Shown: positions 1 through 9,765 of the stretch, one piece after another
How the letters are laid out: each line of letters starts with the position of its first letter
Position numbering within the stretch: position 1 is the first letter of the stretch
Assembly (NCBI GenBank): GCA_963575745.1
Contig: CAUYUJ010003958.1
Coordinates: 420,658 to 484,657 of the forward strand
From: Prorocentrum cordatum
Lineage: Eukaryota > Sar > Dinophyceae > Prorocentrales > Prorocentraceae
Direction: 5' to 3'
DNA: 64,000 bases
Made by a program: the position numbers and the translations under genes
The notes under the pieces: generated by a model
The model's input: the letters and a program-made list of their open reading frames with translations, nothing else
Told to the model about the DNA's origin: nothing
Database searches by the model: none

Positions 1-240
1 GGGGCCGTGGAAAAAATCCCGGGACCCTGGCGGGACGGGCCGAAACCCACTGGGAGAGTTCTTTTGGAAAAAGAACCAAAACCAAAACCGATAGGATTTG
101 GCACGCCTGGCACCCCTGCGAGCAGGGGGCGGCGTATCGAAGACGCCTGCGGCGAATCACCGCCGCCCCCTGCCTTTTTGGAAACGCCGATGTGGCCGAA
201 AGTTGGACTAGAGCTTGGCCAAGCTATCGGACCATGAGTT
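1..240 (+). repeat. Dispersed two-hairpin repeat module, copy 1
   Basis: Non-coding repeat that recurs near 1,030, 9,230 and 9,600. It contains two short perfect hairpins: GTTCTTTT-GGA-AAAAGAAC at 58-76 and CCCCTGC-GA-GCAGGGG at 113-128. An A-rich linker lies between them and a GC-rich stretch (GGCGGCG) follows. The segment after the second hairpin (about 130-240) recurs at 7,228-7,340. No convincing coding frame. Confidence 0.6.
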
Positions 241-329
241 CCCCGAGTCGGTTTGGAAAGCTTTCGGGGAACACATGGGAGAGAATGATTATGAACAGGA
301 AGAGGAAGAGGAAGAAATAGAGTAGGAGG

Positions 330-1010
330 ATGAGGGTTGTTAGGAGTCTCTTGGGGCACCCTTGGGGTCTGTTGGGGGCTTCTTGGGGGCCTCTTCGAGG
401 CCTCTTGGAGGCATCTTGGGGGCCTCCTTGGGCCTCTTGGGGGCCTTTGGGGGCTTCCTGGGGGTCTCTTTGGCCGTCTTAGGGCGTTCCTGGTCCGTCT
501 GACGCCGTCTGGAGCCGTCTTGGGGGCCTCTCTGGGCCGTCTTGGGGCCCTCTTGGGGCGCTTCAGGGCCGTCTTGGAGGCCATGTTGGGCGTCTTGGAG
601 GCCTCTTGGGCCGTCTTGGGGCGCTCTTGGGGCCGTCTTGGGGGGCCCTTGGGCCGTCATAGGGCCTTCTTGGAGGCCTCTTGGGCGATCTTGGGGGCCT
701 CTTGGGCCGTCGGAAGGCCGAAAAGAAGAAAACGCAAAAAACCTTCAAAAACCTAAGGAAAACCAATGATTTTGGCCTCTTCGGGCTCTCCTGGAGAACG
801 TCTTGGAGGCCTCTTGGGCCATCTTGGAGGCATCTTGGGGCCATCTTGGCCGTCTTGGAGGGCATCTTGGGCCGTCTTGGAGGCATCTTGGAGCCATCTT
901 ACCCGTCTTGGAGGCCATCTTGGCCGTCTGGGAGGCATCTTGGAGGCCATCTTGGGCCATCTTGGCCGTCTTGGAGGCCATCTTGGGCCAAGTTGGGGCA
1001 ACAAAGGCAT
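330..1010 (+). repeat. GGCC/CTTGG 20-bp repeat block 1
   Basis: Long run of variants of GGCCTCTTGGGCCGTCTTGG. It reads as LGRLGGLLG-like peptide on the plus strand and as PKRPPRGPQDGPR-like peptide on the minus strand, because the repeat has almost no stop codons. An A-rich box at about 716-775 interrupts it, as in the other blocks. Treated as repeat, not gene. Confidence 0.8.
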
Positions 1011-1019
1011 TGACAGACG

Positions 1020-1400
1020 GATTTTGGGAAAATTACGGGTGGCCGGCGGGATGGGCCGAAGCCCACTGGGGAGTTCTTTTAGAAAAAGAACCAAAACCAA
1101 AACCTGAAACGTCCAGCACGCCGTGCACCCCTGCAAGCAGGGGGCGGCGGATCCTAGTTGCCTTCGGCCCATTCCGCCACCGTGCCTGGGTCGTGGGTCT
1201 GAAGCCTCTTGTATATGTGTTGGGGTGTCGTGGGGAGCCTTTCGGGGGCCTCTTGGAGGCGGTTTGGGCGCCTCTTGGGGGCCTCTTGGGGCCTCGTGGG
1301 GTATCTTTGGGGCTTCTTGGAGGCCTTTTGGGTGTGTTTTGGGTGCCTCTTGGGGTCTCTTGACGGCCTCTTGGTGGTGTAAGTTTCGTGGGATCTTAGC
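1020..1400 (+). repeat. Dispersed two-hairpin repeat module, copy 2, plus short GGCC repeat
   Basis: Second copy of the module at the window start. Hairpin 1 is at 1,073-1,091 (GTTCTTTT-AGA-AAAAGAAC) and hairpin 2 at 1,128-1,143 (CCCCTGC-AA-GCAGGGG). Stems match copy 1 while loops differ. The 1,160-1,210 continuation is shared with 9,720-9,765. A short stretch of the GGCC/CTTGG repeat follows to about 1,370. Confidence 0.6.
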
Positions 1401-2130
1401 CTCGGGAGCGTGAGTGTGGCGTATTTGACGAGGGATCGTGGCTTCGGGGGCGCGAACACAATGTAATTTACGAGGGGTCTTGGCCTCGGAGCGCAGACAC
1501 AATGCAATGTACAATGTAATCTTGCGTCGGGAGCGCGAATCTCATGTAGTTTCACGTGTCCCACGGCCCCCGGAAATTTTGAGAACCTCCTTGCGGGACG
1601 CCAGTCAGGGTGGTTTTCGGCTCCCCCCGCCTCTCGGTCCACCCCCTCGCGCGGACAGTAACAATTTACAGTAGGAAGCAGAAAGCAATATTGTAACATT
1701 ACAAACTGGAAATTGGAACTGGCGCAGGGAGAAGCAAACCTAAGCCTCGCAGCCTGATGGCCCTGCAAGGGTGCCGGCGGATAGCCTCCGGGACGCGAGT
1801 ATGGTATAATTCTCGATGCTTTGTGGCCTCGGGGACGCAAGTACGGTTTAATTTACAAGGGTTTGTGGCTTCGGAAGAGGGTGAATGGCCTCGGGGACGC
1901 GAAGACGGCATATTTTGCGAAAGTTGAGCGACTTTTGCGTATTTTCACGTGTCCCACAGCCCCACAGAAATTCAGAGCACTCGATCCGGGCGTGGTAACC
2001 GGGTTCTTTTCGGCCCCCCCCCTCGCGCGGACCTCAACAATTTACAGTAGGAAGCAGAACGTAGAACTATCAAATTGGGAACTGGAACCTGCATCTGCCG
2101 TAGTAAGCAGACAGTAGAGCTATCACACTG
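1400..2130. repeat. About 380-bp direct duplication with internal 50-bp repeats
   Basis: Two diverged copies share a CACGTGTCCCAC motif (near 1,552 and 1,946), a CTCGCGCGGAC motif (near 1,647 and 2,022) and AACAATTTACAGTAGGAAGC (near 1,660 and 2,036). Between them are repeats of about 50 bp built on GGCCTCGGGGACGCRA. No gene recognised. Confidence 0.55.
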
Positions 2131-2888
2131 GAAACTGGTCGGGGCCGGCGGATTTTCTCGGAGGGCCTAACCCATTCTGCTTTATCCGCCTTCCTACTTA
2201 ATGTTTTACCGACTTCTTCCGACCGACGTGTAGCCAGCTTGGGCCCCAGACAGCGGGTTTTTGCATAGTGGACGTGCAGGCTATGTGGTGCAGGCTATGT
2301 GACGCAAGCTGCGTAGCGCAGCATACGTGGTGCAAGCTAGAGGCGACAAAGCGGCAACGGGAGGCAACGTTGCAAGAAACCGCCCTCCCTCCGGGCCAGT
2401 GCTCTGCAGCGTGGGATCTCTTTCCCCTCAGCGCGGTAGTTCTGGACAGGGCTGTGACCAGGATGAATCGTTACGGAGCGGTCCAGAACGCCCTCAGAGC
2501 GTTCCAGAGCGCTCTGGAACGGCCGCGGCGCCCGAGAAATCTTCCAGATCCGCTGTATCTCAGAGATCCCCGATTTACCCTGATCCGATTTGTTGCTTGT
2601 CATAGCCTCGTCGGAAAGTTGAAGTTGGCAGTTTTCCAATCGTGGCTTGTTGGGGCTTCTCGAATCCCCTGGAATCCTCCAGGGGCCTCCGTGGGCCCGA
2701 CGAGACGTCCGAAAAATTGCAGAAGCATAGATGCGGGAGGTTCTCACGGGCTCCTCGGATCGGGCCTGGCCGCCCCTGGCGGCGCCTCCGGCACGCCCCG
2801 CGCACCAGGGAAGGGGGTCGAGCACGGATCCAAGGAATCCGCTCAGACCTGCAAGAATTCATGCTCATGCTGTTTTCTCTTCTCTCAG
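2130..2888 (+). other. Intergenic or intron sequence upstream of the GAF exons; no gene seen
   Basis: Nothing recognisable except a short GTGGTGCAGGCTATGTG-type repeat near 2,272-2,340. The last 40 bases form a pyrimidine-rich acceptor ending TCTCAG at 2,888, so at least the 3' part is probably intron. Upstream exons of the GAF gene were not found. Confidence 0.35.
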
Positions 2889-2978
2889 GAGTACATCCTG
2901 CGCCAGATAGTCGGCGAGGCCAAGAAGCTAGTCGGCGCGGAGGCGGCGTCGGTCTTCCTGGTGGACGCCGCGCGGCAG
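2889..2978 (+). CDS. GAF-domain protein (PDE/cyclase-type GAF), exon A
   Basis: First visible exon of a split gene that rebuilds one GAF domain, the small-molecule (often cyclic-nucleotide) binding module of phosphodiesterases and some adenylate cyclases. It encodes EYILRQIVGEAKK through SVFLVDAARQ, the first helix and first strand of the fold. The acceptor is TCTCAG at 2,888. The exon ends at CAG, 2,978, because the protein then joins perfectly to exon B (VDAARQ | ELYSTV); this gives a GA-AG intron, a class known from dinoflagellates. The other exons I can place are 3,470-3,664, 4,581 to about 4,640, about 11,226-11,342 and 18,541-18,600. No N-terminal exons and no catalytic domain were found, so the full protein's role (phosphodiesterase, cyclase or other sensor) is unknown. 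Confidence 0.7.
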
Positions 2979-3469
2979 GAGCTTCTAACTCTCCGCGGCA
3001 GCAGACGACCAACCGCACACGGCACACGCGCATCAACCGTCAGAGGTCCGCGCATACTTCCAGGGTCGGCGCTGGACCCCTTCCGCACAGTTCCTTCCCC
3101 TCGGTACGATCGGAATGGGTTGGGACAGAATAGGTACGAAGACCGACAGCATATGCTGCCGACTTCAAACAGGACTTGCTGTCCAGGTCGCCGCGGACGC
3201 TGTGCATTTGAGACAGACGGCCGCCTGCCCAACAACGGCCGCTTTCGGTTTTGGACAGCATTTGTTGTTGGTCATCGTGCCCATGCTTTCCGTCCCTGTT
3301 TCGAGCGTCCACATCCTCCGGCGTGGAGCCCGTTCCAGGGGCGGCGCCAGAGGCGCTGCCAGAGCTGTGGTGAGGGGTCCAGCGCGGGCCCTGGCCAGAG
3401 GTGTGTGGAAGAGGTGCGCGCGGACCTCCAGAGGGTTCATGCTCGTGCCGCTGCCCCATCTTCTGGCAG
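2979..3469 (+). other. GA-AG intron 1 of the GAF gene
   Basis: The 10-base direct repeat GGCAGGAGCT sits at both boundaries (2,974-2,983 and 3,465-3,474). With an AG acceptor the donor must be GA. The 3' end (3,436-3,472) resembles the 3' end of the preceding intron (2,853-2,891): both contain TTCATGCTCRTGC and end in AGGAG. Confidence 0.6.
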
Positions 3470-3664
3470 GAGCTCTACTCCACGGTGAACTCGACAAACG
3501 AGGAGCTGCGGATCCCCATTAACGCCGGCATCGCTGGGCAGGTCGCCACGACGGGCGAGGCGCTCATCATTAACGACGCGTACGCGGACGTCCGCTTCAA
3601 CAAGGCGGTCGACAGGAAGACTGGCTTCAGGACGAGGAACATTCTGTGCGCTCCGCTGAAGGCA
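3470..3664 (+). CDS. GAF-domain protein, exon B
   Basis: Encodes the core of the GAF domain: [20 protein letters not shown], then [20 protein letters not shown], then [20 protein letters not shown], ending PLKA. The IAGxVATTGE..NxxDAYxDxRFN..VDxxTGxxTRNILCxP pattern is characteristic of PDE2/5/6/10/11 and cyaB-type cyclase GAF domains. The donor is GT at 3,665 after GCA. Phase 0 joining to exon C gives PLKA-VRKGDVIGVVQL, which matches the family without gaps. This is the most diagnostic exon of the gene. Confidence 0.85.
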
Positions 3665-3695
3665 GTCGAGGGAGGGAAACCGACGGTCACCCAGT

Positions 3696-3830
3696 CGCGC
3701 AAAGGCAATTGCGCTTCGCACGTCGCGGCCTGGGCCGCAGAGCTACCGTTCTCCAGGGCGGCGGCGCGAAGGCGCGAAGATGGTCGCGCATCGCCTGGCG
3801 CGAAGGCGCGAAGGTGGGTGGCCCACGGGG
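3696..3830 (+). repeat. Intronic GCGCGAAG hairpin element, copy 1
   Basis: One of four related elements of about 130 bp in the GAF gene introns (others at 4,281-4,419, 10,887-11,012 and 11,480-11,607), all in the same orientation. It has GCGCTTCGC near the start, GGCCTGGGC, a CCAGGGCGGC segment, and ends GCGAAGGTGGGTGGCC. Confidence 0.55.
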
Positions 3831-3969
3831 CCACGGGGCCATCTCGGGGCAGATCTCGGCGCACACCCGCTCATGGCCAGGCCGTGAGGCCAGCTGCACC
3901 TCACGGCTTGGCCCGGGGTTGGGGCCCGTGGAGGCTCGGTGGTGAGGTGGGTGCCGTTCTCTCGGTGGT

Positions 3970-4108
3970 GAAGGGAAGTGGAGGGGAGAGGGGAGGAGGC
4001 GGAGGAGGAAGAGGAGGAGGAGGAGGAGGAGGAGGAGGAGCAGCAGGAGGAGGAGGAGGAGAGGAGGAGGAGGGGAGGGGAGGGGAGGGGAGGGGAGAGG
4101 AGAGGAGG
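3970..4108 (+). repeat. GGA/GAG purine tract
   Basis: Imperfect (GGA)n with GGGGA interruptions, inside intron 2 of the GAF gene. It stays open in several frames and gives spurious poly-E/poly-G peptides. Confidence 0.9.
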
Positions 4109-4280
4109 TGACAGATCCGCCTGGGCGACGCGGAGCAGCCGCGCAGGCACGCAAGGCGACGCAGAGGCAGCCTTTCCCCCTTCCCCATACCCCTTTGTGC
4201 GCGTCGCCAACAGAGGCCTCTGGAGGCTCCCTGATCGGTTGCCACCGAGGTTTGCATGCGGTCATCCAGGTCACCCCAAG

Positions 4281-4419
4281 GGGCGCGAAGATGATCGCGC
4301 TTCGCGCAGCGCGGCTCAGGTTGGAAAGGCGCCCTTCTCCAAGGTGGCCTCGCGAGGATGCGAAGGTGACCGCGGGTCGCGCATCGCGGGGCGCGATGCG
4401 AGAAGTTAGGTGACCCAGG
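4281..4419 (+). repeat. Intronic GCGCGAAG hairpin element, copy 2
   Basis: Second intronic copy. Near its 3' end, 4,377-4,403 forms a 12-bp stem with a GGG loop (TCGCGCATCGCG / CGCGATGCGAGA, one mismatch). It ends GTTAGGTGACCCAGG. Confidence 0.6.
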
Positions 4420-4580
4420 TAATTGATAGATCGGCAGCCCGCGGGGAAGTGGGAGGGATGCGCAACTTTTTCCGTGGTGTTGCAGGGAATCGTCGCCTTC
4501 CTGAGGGCCCATCAGTGTGGCGCCGACCCGAGGCCCCAAGAGGGGCAGGAACGTCTAGGCATTAGTCCCCCCCCCTTCAG

Positions 4581-4640
4581 GTGAGGAAGGGCGACGTCAT
4601 CGGCGTGGTGCAGCTCATCAATAAGACCGGCGGCGGCGTG
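4581..4640 (+). CDS. GAF-domain protein, exon C
   Basis: Encodes VRKGDVIGVVQLINKTGG, the late GAF strand (the 'GxVIGVxQLxNK' signature). The acceptor is CTTCAG at 4,580. The 3' boundary is uncertain: the bases after AAGACCGGCGGC (GTGATGGCC ... CCCGGGCGCGCC) are repeated at the 5' side of exon D, so the junction cannot be fixed from sequence alone. An end near 4,631-4,645 fits the family alignment. Confidence 0.75.
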
Positions 4641-4786
4641 ATGGCCCTGGACGGCCTCCCGGGCGCGCCACAAGAGGCGGCCACGACGACGGTGGTGGCG
4701 ACGGCGTTTACGGCGACGGCAGCGTCTGCGGTGGCCGCGAGGATGACGGCTGCTGCGGAGATGACGACAACACCGGTTGCGGCGGC

Positions 4787-4817
<31 letters not shown>

Positions 4818-5140
4818 GCGTGATGGCCTGGAACGGCCGTCCAGGTGCGCTGCCGGAGGCGGCAGCAGCGACGACGAAGGCGACGAAGACGAGCAGGGCG
4901 GCGACCATAATGACAGAATAGGGGATCGACTACAGAATAGGCTTACCTCCAAATTGTTGTTTTTTTTGGTCGAGTCCAGGGAAAATGCGAGGAATGTTCC
5001 TAGATATGCGAACAATACACAGATCTCCTGGTAGATTCGGCGAGTCCAAATCGAGTCTGGGGTAAATCGATTCTGCAGGCGATGCCCTACACCTTAGGCG
5101 ATGCTTAAGAAAACCTAAATTTTCGGCCAGAGTCTCGATT
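4641..5140 (+). repeat. GAC/GGC triplet-rich part of intron 3
   Basis: Contains (GAC)n near 4,790-4,820 and a second copy of the GGCGTGATGGCC...GG segment at 4,824-4,862, similar to the end of exon C and the start of exon D. AT-richer unique sequence follows from about 4,910. No further exon recognised. Confidence 0.5.
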
Positions 5141-6020
5141 ATTCTTAGCGTTTCCATGTAAATCTTCAGGTTTTAATGGAAACGTTGGGTTGTTATTCAA
5201 GTTCTGAGACTATGAATTTCTTAACCCATGATTTCTTAAGCATTTCGCAGGGTGTACTTGGGATGACCGCCATCGCCCAGAGGTCTCCGGAGGTCTGGAG
5301 GCCTCTGGAGGCCCCCGGGGGCGCCGAGGCCGCCCCCAGCGAACATAGGTCCTCGGCCGTCCACCCGCGATGGGGCCCGGCAGGAGGCACCCACACAGGT
5401 CCGCGGCATCGCTCGGACGTGACGGTCGTCCAGGGCACAGCAGGCATGGCATATTCTCGACACGTTAATTTGATTTGAGGGAGTTTCTGTGGAACTACCG
5501 TCATCCTCACCCCCGGCGTGGGGAGCACAGGGGCCCAGAGCGGCCTCCGGTGTCTCCCGGCGAGGGCCCTCGAGGAGCATCTCTGGTCATCGAGCAGGGC
5601 GAGTAGCACGCACGAGCTCGAAGCGTGCGCGTGGAGCAGACGTCCGAGCGATGGCACGGGTCCACCTCGTTCCTGCCCCTCCCCGCTCCTAGAAGGGAGG
5701 GAACCCAGACCGAAGTGTAAGATCGAGGTCGGTTCGGGGAGGGGGCCCTCCCTAATCTTCTTCGTACTTGTTGTATGTTCTTGTGCATCCTGGGGGAGGG
5801 CACCCCCTCGAATGTTCTTCAGTTTGGGCCGGCGGAGGGTCTCATGTTCTGAAGGATTTTATTTAATCGCTTCGCTCATTCCGCCGCCCCGTATTGGTGC
5901 ACGGCTGTCGAGTGCCCGTGTGATCGTTGTCAATGGGGTGCTGCTGGGTCGTTTTTTTGTTTATGGATGGCTGGCTTTGGGTGATTTCGCAGGCGGGAAC
6001 CATTCTTTGCCCGCCTGAAC
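5140..6020 (+). other. Intron sequence with a repeat shared with 11.0 kb
   Basis: No coding exon recognised. The segment 5,700-5,865 is a diverged direct repeat of 11,005-11,145: both contain AAGATCGAGGTCGGTTCGGG, TCGAATGTTCTTC and GGCGGAGGGTCTCATGTTCT. The rest looks unique. Confidence 0.5.
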
Positions 6021-6099
6021 CTTCTGTTTCGGAAGGTGGCAGCTCGTGAATACGATCGCAGGGAACAAGACAACATTCTGCAGTTTCCTTTTTGCATTC

Positions 6100-7025
6100 T
6101 TCGGGCCCCTTGTCGCTTGTTGGGGCCTCTTAGGAGCCTCTTGGGGCGTCCAGGAGGCCTCTTGGAGCGGAAGGCTCGGATTTTCGGTTCGTGGTCTCCA
6201 TGTTGGGCCTCTCTTGGGGCCCTCTTGGGGTCCTTTTGGACCGTCTTGGGCGCCTCTTGGGCTGTCGTGGGGCTCTCTTGGACGGTCGTGGGCCTCTCTG
6301 GGAGGCCTCTTGGGCCGTCTTGGGGTGGTCTTGAAAGCTTATTGGACCGTCTTGGAGCGTCGGAAAGGCGAAAAGGCGAGGAAGCCAAAAACCTTGAAAA
6401 ACCATATGGAAATCAATGGTTTTGGCGCTCTGAGGCTTCGTGGACGTTCATTGGGATCTCGTTGGATGCATCTCGAGGGTTTCTTGGAGACTCGAGAGTC
6501 GTTGTCGAGCCTCTTGGGGTCTATTTCGGGCCCCTTGTCGCCTTTTGGGGCCTCTTGGGGGCCTCTTGGAGCCTCCAGGAGGCCTCTTGGAGCGAAAGGC
6601 TCGGATTCTCGGTTCGTGGTCTCCATGTTGGGCCCCTCTTGGGGCCCTCTTGGGGTCCTTTTGGACCGTCTTGGGCGCCTCTTGGGCTGTCGTGGGGCCC
6701 TCTTGGGCGGTATTGGCGCTCTCTTGGAGGCCTCTTGGGCCGTCTTGGGGTGGTCTTGGAGGCTTCTTGGGCCGTCTTGGAGCGTCGGAAACGCGAAAAG
6801 GCGAGGAAGCCAAAAACCTTGAAACCCCTATGGAAATCAATGATTTTGGCCTCTCGGGGCTCTCTTGGAAAGGGTCGGGGCTCTCTTGGGACGTCTTGGA
6901 AGCTTCTGGGGCCGTCTTGAGGCCGTGTTGGGCGTCTTGGGCCGATCGTTCGGTGATTCGGAACCCTCTTGGACTGTTTTGGAAGCCTGTTGGGGCCCTC
7001 TTGGCGCGCTCCAGGGAGCGTGGAA
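6100..7025 (+). repeat. GGCC/CTTGG repeat block 2 with higher-order unit of about 424 bp
   Basis: Variants of GGCCTCTTGGGCCGTCTTGG, with the A-rich box starting GCGTCGGAAA at about 6,356 and again at about 6,781, which gives a higher-order unit of about 424 bp. Open frames up to about 300 codons arise here on both strands and are repeat artefacts. Confidence 0.8.
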
Positions 7026-7194
7026 GGCCGCACCCAGGAGGAAAACCATCTCTGATCTGAGTTTGCCGGAAGTGTCCCGGGACCTTGCTGGGGTACTTTC
7101 CGGCCGGAGACCCCCAGGGGCCGCTCTGCGCGCGCGAAGTATAGAGTTATTGTTAACCAGTTACCGGAGATCTTAGCACGCCTCTGGCCCGTTA

Positions 7195-7430
7195 GGCCGG
7201 CGAATTATATCCTAGTTCTGACCGTATCCAAGACGCCTACGGCGAATCACCGCCGCCCCCTGCCTCTTGGAAACGCACATGCGACCAAACGTCTGGCCAA
7301 GCTACTGGACTATGTGCTCCCCCAACCGCTGTGGAACCCTTTGTGGGAACACTAGGCGGAGGAAGAGAAAGGAGGAGGAGGGGGAGGCGAAGGAGGAAGG
7401 GGAGGAGGAGGTGGAGGAGGAAGAAAATGA
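7195..7430 (+). repeat. Partial dispersed module and purine tract
   Basis: The segment 7,225-7,345 matches 127-275 (GACGCCT.CGGCGAATCACC and the GCCCCCTGCC continuation). A GGA/GAA-rich tract (7,350-7,430) leads into the next GGCC repeat block. Confidence 0.5.
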
Positions 7431-7439
7431 GGTCTCTCA

Positions 7440-7740
7440 AGGCCCTCTTGTGTCCTCTGGGGAGCTTCTTGGGAGCCTCTTGGGGGCCTCTGAGGAACCT
7501 CTTTGGAAGCCTACCAGGGGCCTCTTGGAGGCCTCTGCGGCCTCTGCGGGACCTCTTGGCCTTTGGAGGCCGTCTTGAGGCCTTCTGTGGGCAGTCGTGG
7601 GTCCACTTTTGGGCGCTTTAGGGTCGTCTTGGAGAACTATGGGGCCGTTTTGGGGCCCGCTTGGGCCGTCTTGGTGCGATCTTTGGGGCCTATGGGGCCG
7701 TCTTGGATCGTCGTAAGCTCGGAAAGGCGAGAACGCTACA
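7440..7740 (+). repeat. GGCC/CTTGG repeat block 3
   Basis: Degenerate stretch of the 20-bp repeat, ending in a diverged A-rich box at about 7,705-7,750. Confidence 0.7.
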
Positions 7741-7854
7741 ATCATTCAAACAATCAAAGGCAGCAGCGTGGAATAGGGATTCCCCGCTGCAATGTCCCGG
7801 CGGAGAACCGCGGGCCACGCAGGGGCTCGTCGTCGGGCCCTCCGCCAGTGGCTC

Positions 7855-7956
7855 CTCCTTCTTCTCCTTGTCTTCCCCCGCCCCCTGCCCCCCCCCAGCC
7901 CATCCCCCTGCTGTTGCTCAGTCTTCCTCCTCGCCCTCGTCGTCGTCGTCGTCCTG

Positions 7957-7992
<36 letters not shown>

Positions 7993-8005
7993 CCCCTCCT
8001 CCTCG
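7855..8005 (+). repeat. CTC/GTC triplet tract
   Basis: Pyrimidine-rich CTC sequence (7,860-7,935) grading into near-perfect (GTC)n at 7,938-7,993. Confidence 0.9.
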
Positions 8006-8009
8006 CCCG

Positions 8010-8935
8010 GTTGCGGTTGCGGTTGCGCGCCCGCGCGCGCTTTGAAATGTGTCGCCCGGTTGCGGTTGCGGTTGCGGTTGCGCGCTCCCGCTGGCGCTTT
8101 GAAATGTGTCGCCCGGTTGCGGTTGCGGTTGCGCGCCCGCGGGCGCTTTGAAATGTGTCGCCCGGTTGCGGTTGCGGTTGCGGTTGCGCGCTCCCGCGGG
8201 CGCTTTGAAATGTGTCGCCCGGTTGCGGTTGTTGGGTTGCGGTTGCGCGCCCGCGGGCGCTTTGAAATGTGTCGCCCGGTTGCGGTTGCGGTTGCGGTTG
8301 CGCGCTCCCGCGGGCGCTTTGAAATGTGTCGCCCGGTTGCGGTTGCGGTTGCGCGCCCGCGGGCGCTTTGAAATGTGTCGCCCGGTTGCGGTTGCGGTTG
8401 CGCGCTCCCGCGGGCGCTTTGAAATGTGTCGCCCGGTTGCGGTTGCGGTTGCGCGCCCGCGGGCGCTTTGAAATGTGTCGCCCGGTTGCGGTTGCGGTTG
8501 CGGTTGCGCGCTCCCGCGGCTTTGAAATGTGTCGCTTTGAAATGTCGGGTTGCGGTTTGCGGTTGCGCGCGCGGGCGCTTTGAAATGTGTCGCCCGGTTG
8601 CGGTTGCGGTTGCGGTTGCGCGCGGTTGCGCGCGGCGGGCGCTTTGAAATGTGTCGCCCGGTTGCGGTTGCGGTTGCGGTTGCGCGCTCCCGCGGGCGCT
8701 TTGAAATGTGTCGCCCGGTTGCGGTTGCGGTTGCGCGCCCGCGGGCGCTTTGAAATGTGTCGCCCGGTTGCGGTTGCGGTTGCGCGCCCGCGGGCGCTTT
8801 GAAATGTGTCGCCCGGTTGCGGTTGCGGTTGCGGTTGCGCGCTCCCGCGGGCGCTTTGAAATGTGTCGCCCGGTCGCGGTTGCGGTTGCGCCGCCGGGTT
8901 GCGCTCCCGCGGGCCGTTTGAAATGTGTCTCCCGA
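8010..8935 (+). repeat. Minisatellite: about 18 units of 48-58 bp with nested GGTTGC hexamers
   Basis: Each unit is GCTTTGAAATGTGTCGCCC followed by 2-4 GGTTGC hexamers and a GCGCGCYCGCGGGC spacer. Unit length changes in steps of about 6 bp with the number of nested hexamers. Units near 8,520-8,575 and 8,620-8,640 are rearranged. Open frames across it (up to 236 codons) are artefacts. Confidence 0.95.
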
Positions 8936-9029
8936 GCTGTCCCCTGACGTTCAGTCAGTCATCAGTCAGCCGGCGGGCACGGAATTTCACCCGGCTCCGC
9001 CGGGGATAAAGACAATACATAATATTTGG

Positions 9030-9235
9030 TTTCCTGGAGGTCCTCTTGGAGCCTTCTTGGGGCATCTTGGGGGACTCTTGGCCCGCCTTGGGACTGTCTT
9101 GGAGGACATATTTGGCTACTGTATCTCTAAATGTCCTGGAGGCATCTTGGAGGCCATATGGGGCCATCTTGGCCGTCTTGGAGGCGATTTGAAAGGCAGC
9201 CATCTAGCAAATTGGGGGTGGTTCTGGGTGGCCAG
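9030..9235 (+). repeat. GGCC/CTTGG repeat block 4
   Basis: Degenerate 20-bp repeat with GGAGGCATCTTGG and GGCCATCTTGG variants. Confidence 0.65.
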
Positions 9236-9345
9236 TGGCATCGGCCGAAGCCACAGGGGGAGTCTTGAAAAAACAGAAACCGATTGAACCTTAGTGCGCC
9301 AGACACCCCATCTGGGAAATGAACAGGCCGGAAAGAAGCAAATGC
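9235..9345 (+). repeat. Dispersed two-hairpin module, copy 3 (degenerate)
   Basis: Keeps GGCCGAAGCC and an A-rich linker, but both hairpins are eroded. Confidence 0.4.
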
Positions 9346-9389
9346 CCAAATCCTTCAAACACCTAAAGACACGGACAGTCTTAGAGGCT

Positions 9390-9590
9390 TGTTAGGGGCT
9401 TCGTAGACTGTCTTGGGCCGTTTTGGCGGCTTCTGGAAAGGACTTCGAGGCATCTGGGACCCACTTGGGCCGCTTTGGAGGCTATCTTGGACCATACTGG
9501 GCGAACTTAGAGGCCATATTGGGCCATCTTGGCCGTCTTGGATGCCATCGAGGCCTTCTTGGAGACGTTGGTTGCGCAGCGGCGGGGCCT
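9390..9590 (+). repeat. GGCC/CTTGG repeat block 5
   Basis: Continuation of the 20-bp repeat between module copies 3 and 4. Confidence 0.65.
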
Positions 9591-9592
9591 TC

Positions 9593-9765
9593 TGGGTGGC
9601 CAGCGGCATGGACCGAAGCTCCAGAGGAGTTCTTTTGGAAAAGAACAAAAGCCAAGCCGTAGGATCCAGCGCGCCAGGCACCCCTGTGATAAATCAACTG
9701 TGGGCGGCGGATCTACTGGCCTTCGGCCCATCGTGTCACGGTGCCTGGGTTGTGGGTCAGTGGCC
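9593..9765 (+). repeat. Dispersed two-hairpin module, copy 4
   Basis: Hairpin 1 is intact at 9,629-9,646 (GTTCTTTT-GG-AAAAGAAC). The second hairpin is lost (CCCCTGTGATAAATC). The continuation CTTCGGCCCAT...GTGCCTGGGT is shared with 1,160-1,200. Confidence 0.55.

Noticed and set aside
8010-8935. GGTTGC repeats as telomere-like sequence
   Set aside because: Always embedded in 48-58-bp units with an unrelated core, and internal to the window.
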